Of a DNA stretch of 64,000 nt, positions 12,161-26,337 are shown piece after piece (positions within the stretch are counted from its first letter, which is position 1; every line of letters begins with the position of its first letter). The translations under genes were made by a program, and so were the position numbers. The notes under the pieces are model-generated. The model made no database searches. It had not been told where the DNA came from and saw only the letters and a program-made list of their open reading frames with translations. This stretch comes from Pholis gunnellus (taxonomy: Eukaryota; Chordata; Actinopteri; Perciformes; Pholidae). The DNA is taken from positions 14,385,404 through 14,449,403 of the forward strand of contig OU342808.1 in the NCBI GenBank assembly GCA_910591455.2, in the 5' to 3' direction.

Positions 12161-15100
12161 TTTCTGGTTGCCCCTATAGAATCCCAAATAGACACGGAAA
12201 ATCGAGAAAACACTGGCCACCGTTTTCTTCCTCATCTCCACACTTTATCCTGTAGCCGTCAAATGTGGTATATGCTTGTGTGTTCTTTTTTCTAAGTGGT
12301 TTGCCACATGTCGAGGTCATGGGTAAAGGCTGGGCGGATTAGAGCCTATATCGAGTCAATGAGAAGAGGCCATATGGGCAAATGAGATCCATGTCCGTGC
12401 AGCACTAATCTGGTGATGTCCTCCGAATGACCAGGGATGGACACTACCCTGAGCAGCTCAGAGGTTTGGGGATTTGAAAGCAGCCTGTGACCTGCTCTAC
12501 TGTACCCTGTACGTTAGCTCCCTCATCTGACCCCGCATACTCAAAACACTATAGAGTAAACAGAGTGCAACTGTATTGTGTCATTCATCCACAATGTACA
12601 TTATTCATAGTGGGTAATATGGAGAGATGGTCAGAATGTTAAGCATGTATACAGTAAAATGTGTTTATTAAACTTTTCAACAATGTATGTCCTTAAGTCT
12701 CACACGGGATTCAAGTCAAAGCATGAACAATCTAATGACTTAGATACTGTATGCTGTAGGTACAGATGTGTTTAAAGGGAAATAAATTCTGTAGAAATAA
12801 ATATATACAGTTATTAGCCGACTGCTGGATAATATGCTATGTGTTTGCCCCACAGCAAGTAAAAGTAAAAAAAAGAAGCATAAATAAAGCAGTAGGAGGT
12901 ATAGCAAGAGAAGAAAAAAATGAAAGTGGCGATAAAACAAGAAGGAGGGGGTATTTATTAACGATACCGTCCCAGTGATTGGCTGCGAGGCGGGTAGCAG
13001 AAGGACAAATGGACAAATCTGAGGCGCTAATAAGAGTGAATACAGAACGGCCCTCATGGGCAAATCTGGCACTAAGATGATAATGAGATTATAAAACCCC
13101 ACTATATTGCAGCAAATTGTATAAGTGTTTCATTGAACCTTGTTGAACTTTCATTTATGCATGCCAGGCTTTTTCCCGTTTTGTCTTTCCCCTTTCTTCT
13201 CTTCCTCGGGATGATGGGATGAGTAGGAGGAAGGAGTAGAGGATAAAATGCCTCCTGGATAGAGTTTACCTAGTGCAGGGGTGAACTGAAGACCACAGAC
13301 TGGGCTTTCCAGACACGCTTCTAGTTAGCATAATCACAATAGCCTAAACTGTAAAGCAATAGTGCTCTGCATGGGAGATGTGATTACAAATCACACTTCA
13401 CATCTTGTCAGCATCCTTCATGCATACCTCACATAAACCTATTTATTCATAGTGTATCTATGCCCAGTAGTTAATATACTTTAAAGATATGAACTGAATA
13501 ACACACTACTGGTGTTGATTCAAATTGTTTTTGTCGTCACAATATATTCATTTTCTGTTTAAAATAAGATGCACTGGTCTCAAATGTGTTCAATCTGTGT
13601 ATACCACCACATACTGCAAATAACAATAATACATACAAAATATTATTATTACAACTATTTGTGTTACTGCAGCTGCTAATATAAATGCAATATTTAAATT
13701 GTTAACTAAAGCAATATCCTCACATAGATCAAAAGAGTTGTAAAGATAAGCTAATGCAAGAGTCAACATTTCATGAACCTGACATCACTGCTGAAGAATT
13801 ATATAGTGTTTAACTTTGACAAGCTAGTACAATTATTAGCTTGATGTATTGATCTCCTTCATTTCCTCTCGTTTGTCAGTTAAGACAAACAAATGGCAAA
13901 ACCCTTGTCTTGGACCTGTAACGAGGGCTTGTCTATTGACTATGTCGGCATATCTTTGATTCTGATCTGGGTGAAGATTCATGTCGGACAGAAAGCGAAG
14001 CGCTGGAATAGATCAATAAACACCGACGGTCCTCGAGAATTGAATCAAAGAATTGAATCAAAGTGGTCAAGTCTTTGATTCAAAGGAAATGTCCCTGAGA
14101 GACGGCAACCTACATGACAGAACAGATTGCGCTGTCACCATGTAACAACACTGTGACCTGACAATGGACTGGGGGCAGTGTTGTGTCCAAGACACAGTGA
14201 GGATTTGGGGGAGGAATCTATCAAGGTTAGTTCAGATGTTGATGTTCAAATGTGCAGAGGAAACTTGATATTTCTGTCATGGCTTGAGCCAATTAATTGA
14301 ACCACCTGATCAAAATGAATGCACACTTGAGGCAAAAGTCAAATGTATATGATATTGTAATCCATATTCTCTTCAAGAAGATGTTTGCATCTCAAGCTTC
14401 AGCTCCGATGTCATTCTTCATTTATGCTGTACTGTTGGGTCTAAATGTGTTTCCACATGAATAAAGAATCACATTCACACATCTTTAATCAGAGCTGTGA
14501 TACATTTTGCTAAGGAACCTTTAAGTTGACAAACAGGTTGTGCCTTTCTCCCAACTGTCATGACCAAAAACTACTTCTACATCTGCAACCTTTCAATGAC
14601 TCCAAGTCAGATGTCAAAAAATCCATACAAATAAAAAGTAAAGTAAAAGACAAAGAAAGCTCAGAGGGAAGATATTCTGAGTTAACTCTCTCTTTTGCTC
14701 ATATCTTCTGTTTATCTTATATACCACACTCTTGATAATGAGCCAAGGTACCACTCCAGCCAAGGCAGCTGAGAGTTAAATACATTAAAATCTGTTCCAC
14801 TTCACAGGTGCTTCACCATATAACAGATCCTATATATTTGCCAATTTATGTTCCCAGCATTCGGTATCCTGGCACTCATGGTCAAGAAGTGGACCACCAA
14901 AAGATGGCAACAACATTCAGACATCACAAACCAGATTTTGGCTTGGTTTGTTTTTTTACAAAAGTGGATGTTTTCCCCTCATCTTTTAACACTCCCCCTA
15001 CCCCCTCTTATTCCCTTGATATTGCTGACTATCTTTCCATGGCTGCACCATTCCAGTAAATGAAAATATACGAGATGTGTCGTGCCTCGCTTACTCATTT

Positions 15101-16950
15101 CCCCAAAATTCTGCCAAACACATTTGGTAACTTTGGATAGTTGGAATATCCAATAGAATTACATTTTTGAATGCTTTGGATTGTATACGCAGGTTGGGAT
15201 GTTGTATGGGCCTGCTTGTGGGTGCCAAGTTAAGGTTTGACAGACATTTATACAGAAGCTATCATGTGGAATTAGCTGGTTCGAGCTTATTGGCTCAACA
15301 ACTACATGCAAATTTCAGAAGTTCTCTGCCTTCGCACATGGAACTCTAGTTATGATGCATAACCTTCATTATTACTTAAACTTAAATGAAAATTCGAAAC
15401 ACAGTTATCCAGGACCAAACAAGCTACCTATTCCTCAGCATACCATAAATGTTCCACGTCAAATGCCAAATTGCCTTTAAATAAAAACACCAGCTGTGCA
15501 TGACTCAAAACTATTTCTGATTTGTCTTATTTATCAGTATAATCAGTGTACTAAGAACAGGATAGTAATCCTGACACTTTCTTCCTGCAAAAACATCAGA
15601 CGATAAGGCTTTTCAATGATAAACGTATTTGTTAGCCTGTCAAAACAAAACAGGTTTACTTCCTTGAAGAAAGTTTACAGATTATGATCCACAGCCAAAG
15701 AGATTTTCCAGCTCTATTACAACGTAAATCTTTTCCGGTGATTCTAAAACTGTCTTTTTTCTGGTGTCTTCAAATCAGGGTATCCATAGAATAGAATAGC
15801 AAATAGAAAACATCTGGCAGAGAACTCTAATAAAGTCCAGCTGGTCATTGTAAAACTAAGCCGATTTACATATTTTTGTTCTTGCTGAAAAAATTCCAAG
15901 CTGGTGAAGATTGTGTTTCCCAGGTAACATTATGGCATAAAGGTTCTGCACCAAACCTGGCCCTTCAGAGTCTCCAAAAAGATCACACAAGGTGGAAAAA
16001 AGAGAATACATCAAAAAGATCCCGGCACAGCTTCGATATAGCCTCCACACCAACCATTCATCTCTGGCAGAACTTTTGTTCTCTTTTTCAACTCAGTACC
16101 CTCACTAAGACCCTATCACGGTTGCCTCTAGTTTGAGGTTGGTAAACTGGTGCAATTGGCCAATCACCACCAGGGAAGTCTGAGATTTACTCAGGCACTA
16201 AAGAAAAATAAATTGTCAGAGATTGTCATTGTTTGACGGCTGGGTATCAAAAGGAAATATTACATAGATGACAACAATACAATGAGTGCATCACTGCTGA
16301 ACTAAAATAAATCCATTAGAAATTGGTATTCTGATCGGTTGTAGTTTATGATATCAAAGTATAATCACAAATCAAACCAAATTGATATTCCATCTCACAA
16401 ATCAGCACTTTATTACTAGTTTATTACTGACAGACAATCCCAGACATCAGGAGTTCTTGTGCTCAGCATTTTCCACATCCTTATGATGTGATCTGTCACA
16501 AATGTGACCCAGACAATAGCCTGACCCAACCTCAGTGAATCCAGGTCAAGGGTTAGGGTCCAGTTCACCAGAGTTTACTTGTCTATTTCCTGCAAAACTA
16601 GCGCAACGTGTGCCGGTCAAGCTAACAAAACACATATGTGAAAACACAGGCAAAAACACATACACATCTTCATGTGATCTTCTATCGAGGCAGCGGACTT
16701 CCAACTTACCAAGCTGGAAAAACAGTGGTTGGAGGAGGTGAGGTTAATTTGAGTGGGCCTGAGTTTCCTCTCAAAGTGTTAAGTCACACAAACATCAATC
16801 AGATGGTGTGTGTGTGTGGTTGTGTGTGGTGAAGGTGCAGACAGCTAGAGGTGTTTCACGGTCAGCAGTGTGTGGATCAGGGGGGGTGAAGGTTAAAGGC
16901 AAGTCAATTCTACAGCAGGACATGGCATATTCACAATAAGAGCCCGACAA

Positions 16951-16972
16951 TGTGTGTGTGTGTGTGTGTGTG
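16951..16972. repeat. (TG)n microsatellite
   Basis: A perfect array of 11 units, followed by CGTG. Confidence 0.95.
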
Positions 16973-17334
16973 CGTGCTCTGTATCAGCTTTTATTCACAG
17001 GCACTCTTTTGTGTCTCCGTGGTATCTTGGTACATTAATAACACTGAGCCACAGAGGTATGAGCCTTAGGTAAAGAAGAAAGGCAGTGACCTCCCATGTC
17101 ATTGCACAGGAATTATTTCTCATGTCTTTAACAATATTGCATCACTTTTTCAGCCAACTCCCTGCTATTTTCATTCAAGATGAAACAAAACAACTGAGAA
17201 ATCCTTTCAACACAATCCTCACTTTTTTAATTATGGAAAATTCTAATAGAAAAGGAAGAAAGGTGGGCACATCAAAAAATGACATACAGTAGCGTATTTA
17301 TGTTGCGAAAGAAAATGAAAGTGAGTCTCTTCCT

Positions 17335-17520
17335 GCAGTCCATTAGGGTTAATTACAGCCTTGTGTTGGGACGCTTGTAGCAGAGCAGGGTTGGTAATTA
17401 AAGAACAGGTAAGACATTAACTTACTTTTGTTAGCCATTAATCAGTGTTTACCTTCAGAGAGGTCTCCCTTTGTAATTAATAATCAGCTTGGACAATGAG
17501 TAATCACCCAAGAGGAAGTT
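17335..17520. promoter_or_regulatory. Candidate conserved enhancer, TAAT-rich
   Basis: This compact island free of simple repeats carries GGTTAATTACAG, GGTAATTAAAG, CATTAATCAG and GTAATTAATAATCAG within 180 bp, spaced among GC-containing sequence. The density of homeodomain cores in otherwise complex sequence is what suggests a regulatory element. Confidence 0.3.
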
Positions 17521-17888
17521 GTGTGTACATGTGTCTGTGTGCTTAAGTATGTGTGTGTGTTATCAACAAAGGAGGTTTTCCCACCTTTGAAATAGCATCT
17601 TTACTGATCAAACAACTGATCATCCATCTCACAAGAAAAAAGTCAATAAACTAAGCAACAAAAACAAAGAAGCCATTACCAGAAAAAATGACTGTAAGAC
17701 TGGGATTTTCTTGTGTTTCTGTCCATCTTTTTCTCCTCACCCTCATTCTCTCTCATCTTGTATTCATCCTTGTCCTGGCATCTAAACGGCATTGTAGGTT
17801 TGGAATGATTACATCTTGGGAAGGCCCCCCCACTTAAACAGCGCCCCACTCACAGACTTATTTCTCTCTCGTCCTTGTAGTTACTCCA

Positions 17889-17889
<1 letters not shown>

Positions 17890-17967
<78 letters not shown>
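17890..17967. repeat. (CA)n microsatellite
   Basis: A perfect array of about 39 units, ending at AAAGGGAGC. Confidence 0.98.
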
Positions 17968-17969
<2 letters not shown>

Positions 17970-18537
17970 GGGAGCTTTTCCAGCAGGAGCTTGGTTCCAC
18001 TTTATCTGCATATTTTGCCCGTGTTCAGCGTGCTCCTAACTGATAAAATTCTGCTAGTGTGCCAGGCCACTGCCAAACGCCAGAGCAATGACCTTCTTGG
18101 GAGAACAAATTCCTTTTGCAAGATGGAAAAAAAAAAAGAATGGAGTGAAAGGGAGAAAGATTAAGACACAATTAAACAAAACAAAAAAAAGGTAGGGAAG
18201 CTGGCCAGTCAAATGCGAAGGGAGTGGTTCCAGGTTTTATCAAATTTAAAAACAAGAATACTAAGAGACCTTAGCGGACACCCCTGCTATGCGTTATTCT
18301 CCTTCCCTCTCTGGGTCTTTCCAGCCCAGTCACCAGCCATGCTGGTATACTGACGTTGCTTCACAGATGATAAGGAATAACAGACCAGCTCTGCCTCCAC
18401 TTCTCCCTACCTCCTTCTGCCAAGAGGCTACCAGCATGGAAACACAATCATCATATCATCACTGCTCCACACAGGGAGGCAGAACGCAAGTGGAGGAGGG
18501 GAGATGTACGGAGAAAGTCAGACGCAGAAGAAGAGTA

Positions 18538-18539
<2 letters not shown>

Positions 18540-18580
<41 letters not shown>
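18540..18580. repeat. (GA)n microsatellite
   Basis: About 20 perfect units. An open frame crosses it and encodes only Arg-Glu repeats, so it is not a gene. Confidence 0.97.
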
Positions 18581-18582
<2 letters not shown>

Positions 18583-20215
18583 ACAGAGAGCAACGGCAAG
18601 ACTCGTCCTTCAACCAGTTCTCCCATCAGACTACCTGACCAGTCCCAGTGCCCACATTTAAACAGGCTTCCAATACACTTTGTTAGCCTTCAGACATCTC
18701 ATTGTGTGTGTCCGATCACATGCCATTCCCCACAGCAGCCGAGTCACCCCGGGCTTCACACAAGAGCAGTGGTTCACACTGTGATGTGTGTGTCTGCATA
18801 TGAGAATGTGCACTTGCATGGAGTCACAGGTCTGTTCCTTGTTGCGGAGATGCTTTATGGTCAACCCTGATTATCTCCGACCAAATCACAGGCTTGTACC
18901 ATAGCAACTCAAACAACAGCAGTCATGGTAGCAGAAGAGGTAACTGTTGGGTCTATTGAAGTGCTGGGCCACGCTGCCCTGACAGCCTTCCCTCAACCTT
19001 CTCTCAACCTCGTCACCTCTGTTGCTCTGCTGTGATTCTTACCACAATGGCGGCTGCCTATGAACCTGCCAGGCTGCCAAGGACACAAAGACGACTGAGA
19101 CAACCTTTGACATCAGAGGCTGCCACCAAAAGACCAGATACAAGAAGAGTTGGCAGCTCTGTTAACAGGCCAGAGACTCAGATCTATTCAGCTGGGTTAA
19201 AGTAGCAAAAGTCAATGGAACACAAGTCAATAGTGCATACATACAGATGGACGCTGTGTCAAACAGCTCTGTGATAGGACAATGCCAGGCATGCCAAGAG
19301 TTTCGAAAAGTAGACTGCGATATCTTGGCTTTAAGGTTGCTGCCTTTTGACCGACAGCAGTCACTGAAAAGAGACGTATAAAATCAAGGTAAAAAAAAAT
19401 GACATTTGAAGATGAAATACAGTACGAGTTTTCTATTGAAGACTAGATGACATTTCAAGAAACTGATTCACTGGTAGATGTTAAGGCCACCCACGCACAC
19501 AGCTCCATGTGCAACATGGTGTTTTAGTTGCCAAGATGAGATAGCAGTGTTGGAGATGTATTCACTAACACGTGGAGCATGTGTAAGATGACCTATACAT
19601 TCACCATGGTGTCACAGAGGGGCATTGAAGAGAATACAATTACAAATCAGGATTGCTGGAGTGATGATGGAAATGCGCGACGAGACAAGGATGTGTTTGT
19701 ATTTGTGTGCTACATGTAATAATTGCTACTTACATATACATAGAGTATGACGGATATGATATTTTATTTCTTTTTAAGATTTTCCTTTTGTTTCTCTGTG
19801 TGTGTGTGCGCCTGTGCGTGCCTGCCCACATGTGTGTCACTCTTCAAACAACACTGCAATCATCATCTCTTATCAACGGTCATGTTGAGGATTACAGCTT
19901 TCATCCCTAATCCTACATTAAGGACACATTCTCATGATGGCCATGACATCATCAAGGCCAGTCCACCACTGAGAGGGCACAGGGACAGGAAGCCAAACAC
20001 CACGGGAGAGGATTAATGAATATAGGAGACAGAGTAGTTGATGAAAAAAGAAAGAAGGCGTGACAGAGAGGATGAAAACAGAAACAAAATCAAACAGCAC
20101 ATTTCTGCAACGTGTGTGAGACAAGCTACTGCGTGTATTTGTATTTCAAGATAATCTACCACTGCTTCAGTTTCTCTGACAATGATCCTTCTCAATCAGC
20201 CCTACTAAGACCTCT

Positions 20216-20242
<27 letters not shown>
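20216..20242. repeat. (CA)n microsatellite
   Basis: About 13 units, some 600 bp from the CCNWVSS exon. Confidence 0.95.
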
Positions 20243-20246
<4 letters not shown>

Positions 20247-20870
20247 GAAATACTGTCAACATACCCACAACAACGCACCTATGGCACCCTGTTATCGGCA
20301 CTGCTATATCCCACTGATGAACACATACAGTATACAGAGGTAAAACAAACACTGAGGAATGTATTACTATTTGCATATCTGTCATTTATGCAGCTTTTCA
20401 ATATAAAATAATTTCACTTTACTTAGAAACATATCCCCCATTTTTAGGCTACATTTAAGGGACATGTAGTGATGATTTATGAACATTTCATGGATTTTTC
20501 AATATATCCATGAAGCTTAATCCACTGTTTTAATCATTTCTTTTTCACCCGTTGTGAGCCTCTGCTAATGCGAGTTTGTCAGTACTCACACCTACAGCAA
20601 CCAACTTTACTTCTCACAGTGCAGACCAATTTTTCACCTTTGACTGTAGAATAAACGCTTGGCTTAGCTAACATTGACATAGCACCTATTGCCTACATGT
20701 GAAGTTCTGTTACATGTCGACCTACTATTGTTGTGCTAGTACTCTATTGTTTAACTGCCTTGAAATAAATCAAGTCAAATTCCTTGCAATCATTGTATTT
20801 GGAAACTGAAAGCGATCTAGATAACACTATAAGTAGATATTGAGTAATAATGTTTGATATTGTTTGATAC

Positions 20871-20955
20871 CTGCAGAGACTCGGGGGCAGTCTGGCAGCA
20901 TGGGATCCAGTGGTGTGTCCAGGGGCTCTGGACTCGACACCCAGTTACAACAGTG
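20871..20955 (-). CDS. fam172a: fam172a (arb2a) coding exon, CCNWVSS / LPDCPRVSA
   Basis: This is the fourth coding exon in transcript order and the last one I can find: 85 nt, phase 0 at its start and phase 1 at its end (28 codons plus one base). The acceptor has a pyrimidine-rich CTCTCCCTACAG and the donor is GTATCA. The translation is [18 protein letters not shown] followed by [10 protein letters not shown] and a split glycine codon. This matches the near-C-terminal part of vertebrate FAM172A, where the next exon would begin with a G|TDRHELTSWKSF-like sequence and carry the stop. No such sequence was recognised between here and position 1, so the final intron is at least 20.8 kb. Confidence 0.95.
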
Positions 20956-22469
20956 CTGTAGGGAGAGGCGGAACAAAAATGTAAATTGACAATTGAGAAC
21001 AACAAGGGCAAATGTCTCATCTACTTATGGCATGTGGAGGGTTTGGGAAATGAATAAGTGGCAACCAGTATTCTCCACAATTACTCCCACATACACAGAA
21101 ATAAATGCTAAAATAAAAGACAAATAAAATAAATTTGACATACAAATAAGTAAGTCTTTCTTGGTGATTCAAATATTATTATTTTTTCACTTTATGGAAA
21201 TAAAGTGAAATACTGCAAGTTTAATTGAAATTGCAAGAGATATTGGAATACAACAAAACATTTTGGAGAATAAAAAGGGAGGGTAAATAGGGAGTCAAGG
21301 GAGACAAAGAAAAGGGGGACAGGTGCAGAGGAAAAGGGGAGATACGATGATCGAGAAAGAGGTATGTGCATGGTTGAGCGAGGTGGGGAGAGAGAAAGAG
21401 AGAGAGAGAGAGACACGAACAAGCAATTAAAAGCTCTGTGACATGTTGCTCAGACAGCTTGGCGTTTGTTTGTGGTTGAGAGCTGAGGCCTTCTACCATG
21501 GTGGATCAGTGGGTGCCCTGGGGGAGGGTGTCTGCCCAGCTTGCTGACCCATAACCCCCTGCAAACACCCCAAGTCCTCTCAAACCCCCTGTGGTTGACA
21601 ACTCTACTGTCAGAAAGAGGAGAAGACCTCTTTATCTGTTTTTTGCTGTCTTCATCTGTCTGTGTGGCGGGCCCTCTTTCTACCTACTAGGTTGTTTCAA
21701 ACACATTAGGGTTAAACAAACCTAAGGTACAATTAATAATGAACTGCATCAAAGCCCCACTTCAAAACAACTTCCTATTCCCATGCTTTGAGGTTTCATT
21801 CTCTGGGTCAGATGACAACATATCAAAGTATGTTTTCCCTTTTGACCATGCAATGTGGATCGGTATGCTGTGGCTTGTAAGGTTAGTACAAAAACAAGGG
21901 AAAAGGGAGAGGGGGACAGAGGGAGTCTGAGAAGGAATGCTTAGAGAAGACGCTCTCCAGATAAGATAAAAGTTAAATAGAAGAAAGAGAAAATGTAAAG
22001 AGATTAGAATGTGCAGCTGGCGTCCTTCTGAATCACTGCTTATCTTCCCTTGTTTACTTTCACCCTGGCCCCCTGACAGCCATTACAGTGTTGCACATGC
22101 TTGTGTGTGCCTGTGTGTGGGTCAGTGATTGCATTACAGGGGGTCTCCCACGAAGTTGTGCAGCGTTGTGAACCATTCAAACTCAAATACACACACAGAG
22201 GAACACATGCTTTTGCATTTTTGCCCTCAGCAACCCTGACTCTTAAGGCCCTCACACTTATACTCAGCTGTCATCCCTGAAGTTAACCACGCACTAACGC
22301 ACCCTTCTCCCAGGTATGTTGATGGGGTTTTTTTATGTGTGAATATCTCAAAGGTACACCAGGACACTGAATATACTTGATGCCTAATTTAGCCCTATAT
22401 AGTCGTAGAACATAAGAGGAGCCAAAGAGTGTTGAACTAAGATCGGCAGAGAGATGAGGGGAGGAGGAT

Positions 22470-22495
22470 AGGGGTGGGGGTGGGGGGGGGGGGTT
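22470..22495. repeat. G-rich tract
   Basis: GGGGTGGGGGTGG leads into an uninterrupted G run of about a dozen bases on the plus strand, a G-quadruplex-prone sequence. On the fam172a sense strand it reads as C-rich. Confidence 0.9.
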
Positions 22496-25147
22496 AGTGT
22501 TGGGAAAAGATGACAAGTCATCTCGGTAAACAGTGGCATATTGTGTATTTTTAGATCCTTTGCTTTGCCCTAGATGTGCTCTCCTCTGAGCCTGGGCTTG
22601 CGGGCAGAGCGGTGTAGAGCCGCACAGAAGCAGTGGGGCTCCTTGACTGCTACATCAAGTGTCTCATTGTATCTCCTTTAATTCATTCAGTCTGTCTGGA
22701 AGAAGATGTCAGCTGGGCTGTGGAGCAGTGGGCTGAAGGCGGCTGGAGAGAAGGGAAGGAGGGGAGTCTTTCAAAGGGCCCTCCTCCCTCCTCCTTCACC
22801 TCCACCAGCACCACCAATGGAGGCAGGGAGGCCGGGGTTTGAATAGATTTGTCAAGGCAACAACACATGTGCACACAAACTCTTGCATAAATGCACACAC
22901 ACACACACATGCACACACAAACATCGCACACAGCCCCAGTGCTGTGGGAGACCGCAGGCATAACAGCAGTCACATAAAGGCAAGGCCTGCTGGCTGGGAT
23001 TAGAGAAGGGCGACTTGACAAAAGGATGGCACATCACATCGGTTGCCTTTGACACATAGCATCATCACTTCAAGCGGCTCGTCCGCCGATCAATGGCGCC
23101 ATTGAACTAAAGGCAGACAGTGAAACAAACATGTAAACAGATTTGACTCTCCCCCCACGCCAAGTGTGTGTTTTGGTTTGTGCTGGATATGCGCACATGC
23201 ATGTACCCATTTGTACACAACACAAGACATATTGTTGCAGAATGCATTTTGTTTCACTTAAATTCCATCACTAACATTATGGAGGAACAAAGTTCGAAAA
23301 AGATCCTTTATAGTGTTGAGTTAAAGGCTGAAGCTAAGTGCTAAAGCTAACCATTAAGCTAAAAGTATGCTCCGAGGGTGTAAATGACAAGCAGGTGTCA
23401 GCTCTACCACTCTACCTGTGAGAGATGCTTTTGATCCTTCTTTGTCATGTGTACGTGCACGTGTGTGTGTGTGTCTGACTGTGTGTGTATGTGAGATCCA
23501 CCACCTGCTTCCTTCTGCAAGTCACAGTGGAAGCCAGCCTGCTTCTTTCACATACACAACAAACACCCATGCTGCACGCACACACTTTGAGAGTAATGGA
23601 CACAAAACACTGCATTCAGCTGATGGCAGGGGGATCTGATGGAGTCTGCACGAGGACCAAATAGGTCTCTGTTAGGTCTCCATATCCACTACACAGTAAG
23701 TGTCACAGGAAGACATACACAGCACCTTGAAATGAGGATGTGTAGGCTACTCTTTCCAAAGCCTGCATTCGAACAACAGAACACACCATAAACTCAGGTT
23801 TGGCACTTGCAAAAAAGTATAAAACATAAAATATAAAAAGGGTGATCTGATAATCAAATCCATTACAAAATTATCTTTTGGATCTTTTTGGAAACTACCC
23901 TCAATGCAAATATTGAATAAAATACGTGTAGTATGTAAATGTGCAATTGTGTACAATCGGTTTAATTAAATGGTAAACCAGTATCTCTACCTTTTCTTTC
24001 TCAAAGCACACTGGACTTTGACATGATAGAAAACTCTGTCCTGTACAAACGTCTCCTAAACCATAACACACATGACAGCCCGCAACCAAAATTCTCCGAA
24101 AGTAGTCCTGAGTATCAATTTTTGCTCACTCTCTCTGTGTCCGTCTCTCTCCCACCTCCTCCAGTTGCTGTATAATCTCTATGGATTAGAATGGTTTATT
24201 CATGACCATAGTGTACTCTGTATGTGTGTATGTATGTGAGCTCTGGGCAGGCCACTAGAGTGTGACAGCAGGCCAGCACAGTGACAGGAGACACCTTGGA
24301 GACTGTGACAGGCTGCCAGCTGTACACCATCATTCGCATTTCTCTCTATCTCACTCACTTCTTCTCACTATGCTACTCATCTATCTCCACATACATCTCT
24401 TCATCTCCTCTCCTCCATCTGTATTCACTCCATTCATATCCTACCTGTCTTTTTGTTTTTCTTTTCCACAGCTCTAACCTGTGCTGTGTCTGAGCCAGTC
24501 AACGGGATCTAAATAATTGAACGTTTCTCATACTTTATTTCCTTCTGTCTCAGCCAGTGGATGGAGTTTTTCTAGCTCAGCCTTTGCCTTTTTCCCTGCC
24601 TTTTTCTTTTCTCTTACCATCACTCTGTATTTTGTCTCCTGGTTATGACGTCAGTTGCCCCCTCGTCTGACCCATTTGGTCCATATAACCTGGCCCAGCA
24701 GGCGCTGATCTCTAAATCCCATCTCCTCTCTTTTACTCTCCGCTTCTCATCGCTCCATCCCACCGTCCAGTGACCTCTTGAACCCCGGAGGGAGGGAATT
24801 ATCTCTGTCCGATGAGAACAGAGCAGTGCAATGCTGGGGTGCCCCGACCTCACATGCACCAACTCGTACGGGCACCCACGTTTATATATCACCCAGGGCA
24901 TTATGCATGTTCACTGCTATCTCCTTTCTGTGATGTGCAGCACCTTCTGGGCTGCCCTTCCCGCGCGTGCGTGTGGCTGTACCTCAATGTGCAAGTGTTG
25001 TTTATGTTCAAGATCTAACTGTGAATGGGTTATTGATATCGATGTATAAGGAGATGTTTAAAAGGAGCATTAAATGCATCTACTGACGGGGTCTGTAGGC
25101 ACTTGTGCGTCTATGTTTTGCACTGCACTAACAACTGCATGTACTTG

Positions 25148-25149
<2 letters not shown>

Positions 25150-25209
<60 letters not shown>
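25150..25209. repeat. (TG)n microsatellite
   Basis: A perfect array of about 30 units. Confidence 0.98.
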
Positions 25210-25211
<2 letters not shown>

Positions 25212-26288
25212 CGTGTGATCATTCAAAGCCAAACATCAGAAAACTGAGCCAATGTTCGAAATCCCTAATATTTGAATATTGGGTGGAGCAAAAAGGCACT
25301 CTGACCTTTTAGTGGAACCACTGCAAATACACAGTATTGGTTTCTAATGTAAATGACTAGGGACAGAGTCAATTTTGGATTCACCTCAATCCTCATGCTG
25401 ACCCATGGCTCGTAAACTAGCACTGTCATCCATGCACAGAAGCCAGGGATGTGATGAAATACTGAATTTGAGCAAAACAACTGACGGTATTAGTTTTGAA
25501 AATATAATATATTCATTTTGCTCCCTCCCCCCTCAATATCAATCAAATGTTAACATATCCAAAAACAATGTATATCTCCCAGTATTTATCATTCATTTGA
25601 GTGAATTTGAGTTGTTGGTTGGGTTACAGTTGATGTAATGATTGACATAGTCATTTTAATAGTCCCTGAGAGAAATACAGAGTATAAACATTTCTTCAAG
25701 TAGTGAGGTCTTAACTCTTTTAGAAAGAAATTGCACAAAACTGCAATGGTAAGGCAGAAAATTAAGAATTTAAGGAAAAGAGGAAGACAAAAACATAAGG
25801 CTGAAAGCAAAGGAAATCAAGAGTATGTGAAATCTATTAGCTTTATATGTTGCATCCTTCAGAAGGGCATATTGGTTTGTTTCCGTTTCCCTCAAGAAAA
25901 ATTCCCTTTAATTAGGAAGGCTCATCTCTTGATTCAGCCAAAAAAGGACCGTGTGTTAATGAGTACGAGAGAGAGTGAATCCTTGCCTGTCCCCTTACTC
26001 CAACCGGACAAAGGAGGTTATTTCAGATTTATTGTTCCGGGGAATCATCACAAATAGAAAATCACTTAACATTCCAATTACGCTGTGTCCCAAACATCCC
26101 TTAGATGAATCAAAAATAGGAAATTCCAGACAAGGAGAATGGGCCAGTGCAACCTTGAATCCCCACCACTCAAACTAACATACATACACATTCACCGACA
26201 AGTAACACACGCAAAATGGGAGATGACAGAAATAGCAAAAACAAAAGGCAAGGGATATAAAAGAGGAAGTAATAGAAATAAAAGGTAT

Positions 26289-26289
<1 letters not shown>

Positions 26290-26336
<47 letters not shown>
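26290..26336. repeat. (TG)n microsatellite
   Basis: A perfect array of about 23 units, about 570 bp from the donor side of the VALTDSAHN exon. Confidence 0.97.

Positions 26337-26337
<1 letters not shown>

Larger units (their letters stand above)
1..20870 (-). other. fam172a: fam172a final intron (partial)
   Basis: This is the intron downstream of the last recognised exon, open at the window edge. It starts with the GTATCA donor at 20870. It holds long (CA)n/(TG)n tracts near 1402, 9083, 16951 and 17890, a (GA)n tract at 18540, a minus-strand tRNA-derived SINE at 9670-9834, two perfect DR1 motifs at 8208 and 10140, and several TAAT-rich islands. Between these the sequence is ordinary AT-rich intron in which I see nothing to annotate. 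The open frames here are short or run through repeats. Confidence 0.8.

Noticed and set aside
18289..18870. 193-codon plus-strand open frame
   Set aside because: It spans a (GA)n array that encodes Arg-Glu repeats. There are no recognisable domains or splice context.
19341..19400. Further nuclear-receptor-like pairs such as CCTTTTGACCGAC
   Set aside because: The half-sites are too degenerate compared with the three strong DR1 motifs.
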